64,000 nt of DNA from Platycnemis pennipes (taxonomy: Eukaryota > Arthropoda > Insecta > Odonata > Platycnemididae), in NCBI GenBank assembly GCA_933228895.1, contig OW121852.1, positions 109,513,544 to 109,577,543 on the forward strand. Reading direction: 5' to 3'. Position numbers and translations under genes: made by a program. Position 1 is the first letter of the stretch, and every line of letters begins with the position of its first letter. The notes beneath the pieces were generated by a model. It was not told the DNA's origin, ran no database searches, and worked only from the letters and a program-made list of their open reading frames with translations. Of the stretch, positions 12,556-22,872 are shown piece after piece.

Positions 12556-13080
12556 AAATCAAGGTTAATCCATTGAAATGAATTGTCTCCAAGCCGTAAT
12601 AGGTGATCCTTTCGTTTTTGGTATAAAGGGAAAGGGAACTTTCAGGAAATGACAACAGTACCTCAGTGTTTCTTCTGGCCTGAGAAAGGTCTTCCGGTCA
12701 GCAACAAGCTTCAAGGAGTCTGAAGGAGGTCTTGTTAAAAAACACACTTCTTGTATTTCTACACAGAAAACTGATGCACTTGCACAAACAAACACTGATG
12801 TTGGCATGCGCCACTTGTCAAGGGAAGGTAAAACGAAACGAGAAGGGGTAGAACGAAAGGTATAAACGTATACGTATTTCAACCACAAAGTGGCCCTCTT
12901 CAGCGTACTGAAGGTGTGTACCTCTAGACAACACGGAGTTGACTGAGTAATAGCTGGGGAATCCGAAACCATATATATTTGAAAAGAGTGCGTTGGGGAG
13001 GAAAACTGAACTCATTATGACGGCCAAGTGACCTTGGGGGGGGTTACGTATTAGCGAAGGGACAGCCACCCCGAAGAGCG
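12556..13080 (-). mobile_element. Penelope-like element fragment (terminal/pLTR region)
   Basis: This block is less AT-rich than its surroundings and contains a minimal type I hammerhead ribozyme on the minus strand. Such motifs are characteristic of the terminal repeats of Penelope-like retroelements and of related retrozymes. A 135-codon frame (12565-12972) and an overlapping 83-codon frame (12818-13069) run through it on the minus strand, but I see neither reverse-transcriptase motifs nor a GIY-YIG nuclease, so the protein-coding body is absent. A G-run near 13035-13042 lies close to one edge. The boundaries are estimated from composition. The element assignment rests on the ribozyme and is an inference. 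Confidence 0.5.
12856..12925 (-). ncRNA. hammerhead ribozyme, minimal type I, Penelope-associated type
   Basis: Reading the minus strand from 12925: the outer stem I strand AGAGGTA (12925-12919), an internal loop, then ACG, the core CTGAAGA (12903-12897), stem II GGCCAC/GTGGTT closed by a TTT loop, the core GAAA (12880-12877), a very short stem III (A-U and U-A closing an ACGU loop), the NUH site U-A, and then CGT pairing with ACG and TACCTTT pairing with AGAGGTA. Self-cleavage would fall between 12869 and 12868. The internal loop in stem I and the 2-bp stem III match the compact architecture known from Penelope-like elements. The cleavage triplet AUA is allowed by the NUH rule but is less usual than GUC, and stem II has two wobble pairs, so activity may be weak. 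Confidence 0.7.
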
Positions 13081-14799
13081 GGAAAGAGGATTTTAGTGGC
13101 CTTGTTGCAAGTAATAGATGATAGGTACCGCACTAACGGGGTCTGTTGAAGGGAAATTTAAACTGATATGTAGATTGTTGATATGAAAAGGGTTTAATAA
13201 GCATCTAACAAGTTATTACTGCACTGTTTCATTAATATTAAATTGTCTTGTGTAATTTGGTGTTCAGTTTTGATTAAATGTCTTTTTATTTTAATTACTT
13301 AACCATGTACTTGAACTTTTGCACTTTCAGTAAGTATAATAGAGATCCGTGGCAGGAAGCATGAAACTTTAATGAAGAAATGAATGTAAGTTCCGCTTTC
13401 GGTCACAACTTAGCTACAAAGTGGTGTTTCACAAGGGCTCCACATGCAGGCATTAGAATTACAAATGTACGTGTAGTTTGTCTTCAAATGTTTTTCATCT
13501 TGGAATATTATCGTTTTAAGCTTGCTTGGGCAGTTCTGGATTCATGCGGTTAGCATATGCGTGTCATACATTACAATAGAAATTGATTGTAGAACTTTTC
13601 TATTCTTTCACATAATTATCATAGAGATATAAAGAGCTTAAATTATATTTTTTACGTTTATCATAAATTGGTCCACTAGCCCCCATCTGGCTGGGTTATG
13701 GTAGCATTTTTATTTCAACTAATACAACGTTACCAGGATCGTTTGATAGCTTATCGGAAACTGAGGAGAGGTATTCACCACATATGCCTTGAGGATTGTA
13801 TCCTATGTGTGCATCGTGTATCAGTAAAAAGTGTTTAAGATTTATTAGATAATATCATCGTTCTATTACTTCCTGCTATCATCATCCATGAGACACCACC
13901 CTGCTCTAATAGTGTGCTTAAATAACGTTCCCTCTAGATTACGTAGATGACGAGCACAAGCGTATCGAATTTATCTTGAGACACTATTGTCAAATAATGT
14001 CAGTCATTGAGTACATAATGATTGGAAAGAGTGGTAGAAGAAGATTACTGCAATGGGGAAAGTATTATGAAAAAGAAATAGTCGCATTACTCTTGCAATG
14101 GAATTCCTTTGCATTATTATTGAAGAATTATTTCATTACGATAGTATGATTCTTTCCGTTATCCTTTCCAAGGCATTCCGGAGAATAACGGAATGAGTTC
14201 TGTTTGAAGTCAGTCTTAGAGTGGATGGCCAGTTATAATTATTTAAATTTGATTGATGTAACTTGTTATGCTCATTATGTTAACGATGGTATAGTTCAAA
14301 ACTCTAATGAACATGGCGTTGTATGTGTGACGGCCTCATCTTAAAATCAATGGAAGAATTGATACTTTCACCACCGTTTCCCTCACCTTATACGCATTAT
14401 GCATATGTAACAGCGTAGAGAAAGTACCCGTTTAGTTCATTAAGGATTTTTGGTTTGATGCCTATCCTATCCCTATACAGGGTCGCTCATGTAGTCTCAA
14501 GTCTCAAAACCTTTGTTCCCCAAAAGTCGTATAGTTTTTCTAACCCTCGATTTCACGCAATTCTGAAGATTTAAATTAGAAGATTAATATTCTATTAAAT
14601 ATGTTTCAAACATTAGAAAATTATAATATTTCTGGAGAGGTAAAATCTTGGCAAAACTAGAAAATCGGAGAACTTAGCTAAAAAGAGTTTGCAGGCAATA
14701 TGATTCCCCAAAGCTAGTGTTATTTTTTTTTAAATTGGGGTCCGCAAAGTTCCGGAGATGCTAATATTCTTCATGTGGTAAAATATGTGAGCCGTAAAG
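13081..14799. other. AT-rich stretch, nothing supported
   Basis: No open frame above 60 codons and no recognisable repeat. A 7-bp inverted repeat CATTCCG/CGGAATG near 14173-14194 is the only small structure noted. Confidence 0.5.
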
Positions 14800-15680
14800 C
14801 ATCATCATCATTGGTCAACAATCCTAGGATTGGTTTGACGCAACTTACCACTCGATTCTTCTATCGGCCAACCTTTTCATTGTGACGTAATTCTTCTCTT
14901 TTACATTCTTCACAACCTGTTCCATGTATCTCATACGAGGCCTGCCTTTTCCAATCTTCCCGTTCACTTTTCCCTCGACGATAATCTTCATCAGGCCATT
15001 GTGTCTCAAGAAATACCGATTAAGTTTTCCCTTCTTCTTTTTAGAGTTGTCAGCAGACTTCTCTTTTTTCCTACTCTTCTTAGGACTTCCTCGTTACTTA
15101 CTCGGTTGATCCATTTAATCTTCAGCATTCTTCTGTAGCACCACATTGCAAATGCTTATACCCTCTTCTTCTCCGCTGCTGTTATCGTCCATGACTCACT
15201 GCCGTAAAGAAAAATGCTCCAGATGTATGTTCTGATGAACTGTTTCCTTACTTCTATGCTTGTATTTCCTGCTGTAAGTAGATTCTTCTTTTGAAAGAAT
15301 GCCCTCTCTGCCTGGGCTATTCTACTCACTATTTCCTTCTTGCTTTGTCGCCTCTTCTTTCTTGCTGCACACCAATATCTTAGTCTTCTTCTTATTTATC
15401 GTCAGCTGATATCTGGCCATAGTCCTTTCCGTGGTTATTAGCATCTTATTCAGCTCCTTCTCTGTCTCTGCTATGAGAGCTATGTCATCAGCGAATCGTA
15501 GCATACTGATTGTATCTCCGTGGATGTTCACTCCAGAACACTTCTCCTTGACTTCATTGATGGCTCTCTCGATGTAAACATTAAAAATTACGGGAGACAG
15601 TGCGCAGCCTTGTCTCACTCCTTTCATTATTCTTGCCTCTTCACAGCTGGGTCCAGATTTAATCACAGCAACTTGGTTGC
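14800..15680 (-). mobile_element. RTE-like non-LTR retrotransposon, copy B (antisense, 5' truncated)
   Basis: On the minus strand this is the 3' half of an RTE-type element: the RT palm (15666-15322), then thumb and C-terminal text, ending in ATCCTAGGATTG and an (ATG)4 tail at 14800-14811. It is closely similar to sense copy C at 58977-59680 over the shared region. Both contain the same AFEMWCYRR-type C-terminal block, although a stop interrupts the frame here. The element stops abruptly near 15680 at a small palindrome, which marks the 5' truncation point. No endonuclease or upstream RT part is present. Confidence 0.85.
15322..15666 (-). pseudogene. reverse transcriptase palm fragment of RTE-like element
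   Basis: A 114-codon open remnant. Residues 16-25 read GVRQGCALSP, the conserved block ahead of the catalytic loop in non-LTR reverse transcriptases. Residues 58-61 are FADD, carrying the two catalytic aspartates of the YADD/FADD box. Residues 88-96 (LTINKKKTK) match the segment that follows in RTE and jockey-type enzymes. A full enzyme would have an N-terminal endonuclease and fingers plus a thumb domain. Here the 5' part is missing, and after about residue 100 the frame drifts from the family sequence and stops. The methionine listed is just the first in the open stretch, not a natural start. The fragment is not functional. Confidence 0.85.
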
Positions 15681-15685
15681 TGTGA
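15663..15685. repeat. 10-bp-arm palindrome at the 5' breakpoint of RTE copy B
   Basis: TCACAGCAAC (15663-15672), a TTG loop and GTTGCTGTGA (15676-15685) form a perfect stem. Copy A matches the first arm and loop region but continues with different text, so the second arm looks newly templated at the truncation junction. Confidence 0.85.
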
Positions 15686-15690
15686 AAAGC

Positions 15691-18115
15691 ATAAGGTTTG
15701 GCAAATACGTTAAGTCAGAGGTGCGCCTTAGCATAGGCCCTTTAAGACCCCAAATAGGGTTCACCTGGTATTGTATTAATATTCCAGTCGGCTTTTAACA
15801 TCTTAATATGAAAACTTCACAAGGGATAGAGCACCCACGCCTGCCGAGTTAGGTATTTGAGACAGAAGAGCAACGACTGAGCTGTTTTGCGTGGGTAGTT
15901 TGGTGTCGGCATAAACTCACGTAGAACACGAGGATTGAAACCCGGCGTCGGGATAAGCTGACAAATGTCAGTGCTGACATTCATCGATTATCAACCTCTT
16001 AGCAAAAGGTATCAATAAATCCTCTGTTAACTATTCATCGTAACTTTAAGCCAGTAATCAAAACACTGAACTTGAAATTCTCTGAACATAAAAAAGACAG
16101 TAAAATCAAATTTCTACCTCAAAAACGTTCCACTAAGTTTTTAATGTTCCTAGCAATGAATAATTCATATTCATCAGTTGGCATTCAATTAAAAGTATAT
16201 GTTTTCTATAAATTAGATTCTTAATTAGAGCCTTATGACTAAGGAGCAATCGTTATGTCACTTACGATTTGAACAGCTTGGCAAAAATTCGATGCATTGT
16301 TTGTATGTATGTGCAATCCTTTTCCGAGCACCAAGCACTGCATAAAATTGAATCCTTAGCATCAATAATGTACTCTGTATTTATAATTCTTATGAACTAT
16401 TTATTTTAAATTGTCATCTAATCCAAGGCGTCTACTGAAAATTAGTCGCTTTTGTCCCAAGCATCCCTACAGAGAATTCATTCGAGGCTTATAAAGACGA
16501 GAGTTAAAAGATAAAGAATACTTGGAGGGGTGAATGTATGTAGTTGAATGAGAGCTAACAGTTTTAAGGCTCAATATCATCTGCAAATATTTGACTTTCT
16601 CTTGTGCGTAATAAGCAGAAATTAAAATAATTAAATCACCAAGTTAAGCACCTATTTCTGCGAAAAAGTTTTTGTTTGCCGGAAATTTGAAAGTTTTGGA
16701 TCAATATTGAATGTAAATAGAATAATTATTCAAGTATATTTTTAGGGAAGCGGATAATAATCACCAGATGTCCACACATCCGATAAAATGATTCTTTATG
16801 ACGTTGTTGGATACAAGAAATAAAATACGGAATTGCTAATCCAAATTACTAGAGAAAGGAATTTACACTCATGCCTACCGGAAAAAATTTGCTAGTATCT
16901 TGTAATTAGGGTACCATTACAAGTTTTTCGATGTAGATCCCTGCCTTGGTCACATCACTGCCGTAAAAATAGGGGAGCTCAGTAAATGCGCCCTGAAAAA
17001 CTTCTGCACAGCCTTTGGTTTTGTGGATATGAAGTTTAAAGCCGCAGTAAATTTTCATTTATCTCCGCCTCAGGAAAATTCAAACTCATTAATGAAAATT
17101 ACATTCGTTCTTGCTGAGATAAGCGAGTTCTGTCCACCTCTTTTTCACGCTCCCATTCCCTCGGGAAAAAGAAAAACTCATCGCATTTGCTTGGAAAATT
17201 TCAACGTAGGCTTTCGAGCTCGGTGAGCTGATGGAACGAGAGAGAGAGAGAGGGAAAGCAAAAAGTCGGTAAACGAAATAAGAATTTAAGAAAATCTGGA
17301 GAGACATTTGTTCTCCTTCCCACTTTCAGAATCAACCGAAATTTTCGTATCTCTACCCATGGACCTCGCCATCCCTTTATACTTCTCTTCCATTCCCCAC
17401 CATCGCCTGCCCCAGAAAAAATCTCTCCCCCCTGTTTCTTTTGTGAGTCTCTTCGACACGCCCGACCGCCTTTCCTTCCGCTGTCGTTAAAAATATGTTC
17501 CACCTTCCCGGCCTCCGGAATACCCGAAAGTCTCCCCCATCCTTGGCCCACCCTCTCCTAGGTCTGGGTGTTTAAGCGATAAATCGACTCTGATGTACGA
17601 TAACGACATGAAGCTGCGGAGCGATATGGCAACGATGGACGGAATATTTTAGTATAACATTATGTGACACATTTCCGCGCTGAGTGTCTTCATTCGATAC
17701 GATAAGAATGCAGGCGTTGCCTTAAGCCATCTATTTCCATATTGTATCCTGCAAGCCACTAAAAAGATATTTGGGTCGCTCAACACCGGGCCCATATTTT
17801 TCTCTAGTTATAGTTAAACTCTAACTAAGCAAGATAATACAGCGACAACCTTCTTCTTCAAAATAACGTTTCAGGTGACGTACTAAAATAAATCATGTTT
17901 CGTCACCTCATAAATCATGCTGGTAAATGTAAATGGTGAAGTCGATGCCAATTAGACCTTACATTTATTAAAGTTTCATTCGCATATGGAAACACGCACT
18001 CCAATTTGGTAGCTTATCGATTAAGTACTTCTTTGATTGAACGTAATTAGAGCAGGTCTGAAATATTGGTAGAGTATGTAGCGTCATCAACTTGAAAGAT
18101 TCTAATATCTGTTGT
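15691..18115. other. unannotated stretch with a CG-richer part at 17150-17580
   Basis: A weak tRNA-like patch with a B-box-like GGATTGAAACC near 15934-15944 could be an old SINE but lacks a convincing A box. The segment 17150-17580 is richer in C and has overlapping short frames on both strands around a GA repeat; none has a recognisable motif. The rest is AT-rich. Confidence 0.35.
17238..17253. repeat. (GA)n microsatellite
   Basis: An uninterrupted GA run of about eight units. In insects such runs can bind GAGA-type factors, but nothing here proves that role. Confidence 0.85.
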
Positions 18116-18117
18116 TG

Positions 18118-18320
18118 TAGGCCGTGGTAGCCCAGTAGGTGAGGCGCTGACATGGCAATCCTAAGGTTGAGGGTTCGAAATTCGCACATTTCATGGATTT
18201 TTCGCTCGTAGTAAGATTAAGATCTTAGTTTAGAGGGTACGATATAATCTTAGCCGTTGGAGCACCTAAGCAGTAACGTAACTGTGTCCAACGAGACATA
18301 GTGGAAGGATATCATCATGA
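18118..18320 (+). mobile_element. tRNA-derived SINE, family SINE-2
   Basis: The A box TAGCCCAGTAGG lies at 18128-18139 and the B box GGTTCGAAATT at 18172-18182, with tRNA-like spacing, so the head is a Pol III promoter from a tRNA. A non-tRNA body follows, including CGTTGGA...TCCAACG, which can form a 7-bp stem. No second copy is seen in this window. It is not a functional tRNA gene: the acceptor and T arms do not close properly. The 3' end is estimated. Confidence 0.65.
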
Positions 18321-18321
18321 T

Positions 18322-18400
18322 AAACACAATAGATAGCACTTATTTAACCATTGGTGCTACCACCATTAAAACTGTGGAATAAGTGCCATTTATTGTGTTT
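18322..18400. repeat. 79-nt imperfect stem-loop next to SINE-2
   Basis: The arms 18322-18348 and 18374-18400 pair over about 24 of 27 positions, and the terminal region contains a further small stem TGGT/ACCA. Length and shape resemble a microRNA precursor or a tiny MITE. Its position directly after the SINE body also allows a rearranged SINE tail. Nothing in the sequence shows transcription. Confidence 0.6.
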
Positions 18401-19279
18401 TTCATCAATCTAAAATTTAAGACTACTGCTACATGCTCGTTGACGTTGCCATAATAACAGGCGAGATTACAAAGCTCTATTTAGATTAGTTCAAACTGTC
18501 CTGCCCGATTATGGGAAGATATGACCATTGTTCATCATTTTTTGCGACGTAATCTGTGACCAGCAGCAACAGTATATCTCTGAAGTGAATTGATATAGTA
18601 GTTGAGTATAGTATCACATTTATGTGACATGTGGTGTGCAAATAGCTGACGGGAGGATAAACGCTAAGAACGAAATTTTAGATAACATTCATTGTTGCCA
18701 ATTTCATTCTGAAATTGATTAGTAGAGAATAGGAGTAGGAGTTTATCCTACGATTGACAATTAATAGGACATGGCTCCATCTTAAAGTTAGGAAATGCAT
18801 TGCTTTCGTTTCATCATTATAGGAGTATTCGCCGATGGGATAAAAGCTATTGTATTTTGCTGGAAATGTTCCAAGGGACTTTGAAGCGGTTTCGTCCAAC
18901 TTGGAACTATCTCCCAAAAACCTCCCATTGCTCCTGTAAAGAGAGACTTGCAAGCGGGTTTGCTACTATTGCTGTACATTTGGCACCACTAATGCACGCT
19001 GTGATGTATAGGAGAATATATATAATTCTCTTGATATTTCAAATAAGGCTTTACGACGTCCAAAAATTCTTGAACTAATCCACACTCACGCTTATAAAGT
19101 GCTTGCTGTTTAAATCAAGTTTAAATCTGACTTCGAAAGCAGTCGACTGGTACATTTAAACTCACTTTTAATCCACCGTAATGATGGGAGTGTAGTATCT
19201 TATGAGTGTAGGTATGCTCTTAGCGTACAGCATTGCTAATTTTTATCGATGATTCGGTGTTTGGTCTAGCAGTGTGAAA
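18401..19279. other. AT-rich stretch, nothing supported
   Basis: Overlapping frames at 18678-19078 on both strands have no recognisable motif. Confidence 0.45.
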
Positions 19280-19321
19280 TTGAAATCGCGACGCGATATT
19301 CATTTCAGAATATACGGCAGC

Positions 19322-19338
19322 CTCTCTCTCTCTCTCTG
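19322..19338. repeat. (CT)n microsatellite
   Basis: A pure CT run of about eight units at the left edge of the CG-rich block. Confidence 0.85.
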
Positions 19339-19740
19339 GGGGAGGTTCAGCCGGGCGTATGTCGTAGGGGCGAAGAGATTTTGGAGACTCAGCAGCCCGT
19401 GTGGAGTTTCAGATGTCCCAAGGACTCCGTGCCGCGTATACCTTCCCCGTTCGATATCGCCTCGTTCTCTCCCCCGCGCCTTGAGCGAAACACTGAGTTC
19501 GCACAAGAGAATCTTTTGTCTCCTCCACTCCCACTCGCTCCCTCCCACACTCCCCTTCCCGTCCTCTCCTCATCTCTACGCTCTCTTGCCTTTCCCTTCA
19601 GCTTCCTCTACTCCTCCCATAGTATTGTACACTCGTCCAACGCTGTCTTGGGTCCTCTGCTCAAATTTTGTGGAAGTAGTAGTATGGTTTTAGCTTCGGA
19701 GGCCCTCATCCACTTCAGCCATGTCTTTCCTCTATGCCTT

Positions 19741-19782
19741 TCTGTCTTTCTCTCCCTCCCTCCCTCTCTCTCTCTCTGTCTC
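19741..19782. repeat. CT/CCT-rich microsatellite tract
   Basis: Runs of TCCC and CT units lie within the CG-rich block. They explain the low-complexity frames that cross it. Confidence 0.8.
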
Positions 19783-20200
19783 AATGTTTCTCACTCTGTC
19801 CCAAGGGAAGCCGAGTAAGAAACAGAGGAACACTCGCGTTCGTCTCTTTATATTTTGCCTCCCCGGAGCGGACTCTCAGCTTGCTCGGAGGAGTTCACCC
19901 GTTCGGAAAACAGAGTTTCCCTGGCAGTTATGTGAGAGCGTGACAGTTCTAGTTGGGTTTCTCCCCTTTTTTCCTCGACCCTTGCTAGGTTCCAAATGGC
20001 TGAAGGCATTGTTACCTTCCTCCATGTGCCCAGAGCACCCTTAATCCTTATCCTCCGTCGTAGCATCCTTAAATTAGATTGCACGCGCAACCTCGCTCCC
20101 GTTAAATTTCGACGTTTTTTTGTGGCCAACGGCCTTGCCTCTCGATTCCGAAATCAATGGAGTGGCCAATTAAAACTGAGACGCGAGGATTGAAATGAAA

Positions 20201-20958
20201 GGACTCAAAGATTTTTTTCCTGACGCAGCCTCTTGAGGAGAGTTTTTACATTTTTCCTCGGCAATAAAATCAAAATTTTCATTATCCATCGTGGCGTGAG
20301 TGACTTCGCGATCCAATTAAACCTGCTTAACTTCAAGTTATTATTCTGTGGAATTGTGGTTGTTTCACAAGTTGAACAGCATGGTTAAGGGGATGGAAAG
20401 GACATCCTTCTTTATAGTCAGCGTTTGGAGTACTCAGTTTTCACGTGATCTCGCATGCATGGAAATGCTTTCATGTAAATTTTCGCGCGCATTTTATGCG
20501 TGAGAATTTTTACTGATGACATAAAATATCAGATGGTGAGGTTTCTCCTTTGAAGATGAGAATATATTGTGCCCAAAGAGTTCGATATCTTAGTATTATT
20601 TACTCATGGGATTTTTTTCAAGGAAAATTTTTAGTTTTCCATTTAAAAATAAAACTGAAATATCATTTTTCAAATGGGGAAAACTTTGAAAAAAAGGCAC
20701 TAATACTTGCAAACAAAGTTTAGGGAATATTTTAACATCATAAAGAGCCAAGGTTCATAGGTCTAAATACAAGAAACGTTTAGGTCTATATACGTGAAAG
20801 TACGCGTAACTACAAAAACGTTTTCTAGAATCTTTATGATATTTAAAAAATAACCTTCGCTGATTGTGTTTGAAATTTATGGCACATTACAAGTTAAAAA
20901 CATCATGACACGCTTCAAATTTTGTTGTACTTTTTGTAACAAGATATATACAATCTTC
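20201..20958. other. AT-rich stretch, nothing supported
   Basis: No feature recognised. The short frame at 20866-21066 runs into the tandem dimer below. Confidence 0.5.
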
Positions 20959-21256
20959 TATTTGACTCATTTCCAAATAGTAGTTAAGTCAATATATTTT
21001 GATAGTATTCCACTTCTAATTATGGAAACTGGGGATATATATGTCACGAGTTTTAATGAACATTGATTTTATTCCCAAGTTTATTAAGAATTTATAAGAA
21101 CAACTTATATTTGATTCATTTCTAGATAGTAGTGAAATCCGTAAATTTCATAGTATTCCCCTTCTAATTATAGGAACTGGTGATAAATATTTCCCAATTT
21201 TAACGTACATTGATTTTCTTAGCCATATTTATTAAGAATGTATATGAATTGTGCAC
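20959..21256. repeat. tandem dimer, period about 149 bp
   Basis: Two diverged units start at 20959 (TATTTGACTCAT) and 21108 (TATTTGATTCAT). Shared landmarks are TAGTATTCC, CTTCTAATTAT and ACATTGATTTT, in the same order with the same spacing. It could be a satellite remnant or a local duplication. Confidence 0.8.
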
Positions 21257-22780
21257 TTCATTGGTTTATGTGATCGATCTTTCTTCTTGTATTCGTCATC
21301 GCAGTCCTCCAGGTGGCGGTTACTCAGTTTTCTCATCTATAATCTTGACTTCCTATGTCTAGTGCTTGGCAGAATTCAATGTCATGTTTCATGCATTAAT
21401 GAACACTAGTAACGATACTAATTTTCAATAAATATTGAGCCACGCCTCGCATTATTTTCATGTGGTAAAAAGAAGAAAAGTTGTGTGATATTGTGGACGG
21501 AAGAAAAAAAAACAGAATTTTCATGAGAAATGAAAGATTTAAAAGATTTCATTTGCCATTTATTGGTAGAATTTTTGGGATTAATCTTAGTGGAAATCGT
21601 TAACTATTTCTTGCCTCTTATTTCTGGAGGATCTCGTTTTTATGGCATAGAATCGATGCAAGCTACAACGGAATATGGTTTCGCCATTTCCCTGAGTATC
21701 TTATCAGTTCCGAACAGCTCTTAACAAAAGAATGTTTTCATTAGGTTAAGAGAGTAAATTGAGCTTTTGCTTTGGGAAAGCAGGCCAAGTGCACACGTAA
21801 ACGGGTGCGGCATTATATCGTTCAAGCTTTGGCGCGCTTGCGTGTTTTGGTGGATCGACATGACAACGCGTCCATGATACCCGCCTTGATGAGACCGCAC
21901 TGAAAATGGAGTAGGTGGGTGGCGGGTAAGGTCTGTCAAGTGGTGAACTCGTGCGGTTGGAGCAGAATTCGTGGGGGCACATTGAGTGATGTCGCCGCAT
22001 CCTCTTTCGGCGTTCATGCGCGATCGGGCCCGATGCTCGTTTGATAGCACGGCATGAACTCCGTCGAGGGAAACTCGCAGATTTTTGTTTTGGCTGGAGG
22101 AACAATACCGGACTTGTCCAGTGCATCCAACAAAAACAATATTTTACGTGAAAGAGTGCCGTAACCGTTCGTGACCGGAACTGGTTATTGTGCTCGAGAT
22201 CTTTGTGTGTAATTCTAGGACTTGGAGTCGGAAAACTTTGAAGACAATGGAGACAGCGATTTAAAAATTATTCTAGAGCAAGAAGAATGTAATAAAATTT
22301 GAAGTAATATTAAAGAATAAATAAGATTGATATTAGCTTTATTGAAATGCACTTGGAAAATTTTCTAACGCTTATGCAATGCGCCTGAGCAATGAGCCTG
22401 CATTTCCTGATATGCGTGACCTGATTTCCTGATTCTCTTGAAATGTCTGTTTTTCCGGTTTGTAACTACTCGTTTTAAATTAAGGCGTGATTCCAAGTTG
22501 GCCACTGGTAAATGAAACTATATTAGTTTCATTTACTGATTAACTACGTTGATGAGGCCATGATAGTTTACTATCATTTTCTAAATCACTTCAGAGCCAC
22601 ATGCACGTTACCAAATATCCGCGTATGGCTCGCGAGCCGTAGTCTGCCGACTCCTGATCTCAAAAAAAACAATGATATTGCTGCTATGAAATTTGACAGT
22701 AGTGACTTTGTAAAAAGATGTAAGGCTCTGATTATTTTTTCTCTGCTTAATTTGATTTATTTAACAATGCATGTATAAAA
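21257..22780. other. unannotated; CG-richer segment at 21780-22130
   Basis: The segment 21780-22130 is clearly richer in CG than its flanks. It holds two overlapping minus-strand frames (126 and 109 codons) whose products I do not recognise. It may be a transposon fragment or a small regulatory island. The rest is AT-rich. Confidence 0.35.
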
Positions 22781-22872
22781 GTAAGATATTCCACAAAGAA
22801 AAAATCATTCGCCTTGACCGGGATGGGGTCCCAGTCAAGGCGAATGATTTTTTTCTCTGTGGAATATCTTGC
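22781..22872. repeat. 43-bp-arm hairpin formed by head-to-head SINE-3 pieces
   Basis: The arms 22781-22823 and 22829-22872 are reverse complements apart from a few mismatches, around the loop TGGGG. The right arm reads TCCCAGTCAAGGCGAATGAT and continues with TCTCTGTGGAATATC. This is the B-box end plus downstream text of the tRNA-like SINE found at 32851-33055. The hairpin is therefore one SINE-3 3' piece and its inverted copy, not a tRNA gene. Confidence 0.85.

Larger units (their letters stand above)
19280..20200. other. CT- and CG-rich block, possible promoter-proximal region
   Basis: C and CpG content rise sharply against the AT-rich surroundings, with CT microsatellites at both ends of the block. 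At least four frames of 60-145 codons overlap on both strands. That is expected where stop codons are rare, and their products are low-complexity Ser/Pro/Leu strings. A TATATTT lies near 19850. The block could be a 5' UTR or promoter of an unseen gene, but no exon can be fixed. Confidence 0.35.

Noticed and set aside
12565..12972. 135-codon minus-strand frame as a protein gene
   Set aside because: It runs through the ribozyme and shows no RT, nuclease or other motif; it is better seen as an open stretch of a non-coding terminal repeat.
15895..15965. Further tRNA-like SINE
   Set aside because: Only a weak B-box-like GGATTGAAACC is seen, with no A box at the right distance and no family text shared with other copies.
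18118..18190. Possible tRNA gene
   Set aside because: A and B boxes are present, but the acceptor stem and T arm do not close and a SINE body follows, so it is a tRNA-derived SINE.
19274..20193. Cluster of 60-145 codon frames on both strands
   Set aside because: All overlap in a CT/CG-rich block and are Ser/Leu/Pro low-complexity, with no consistent reading frame.
21721..22126. Two minus-strand frames as a transposase remnant
   Set aside because: I looked for mariner-type and other catalytic motifs and could not find any, so no family can be named.
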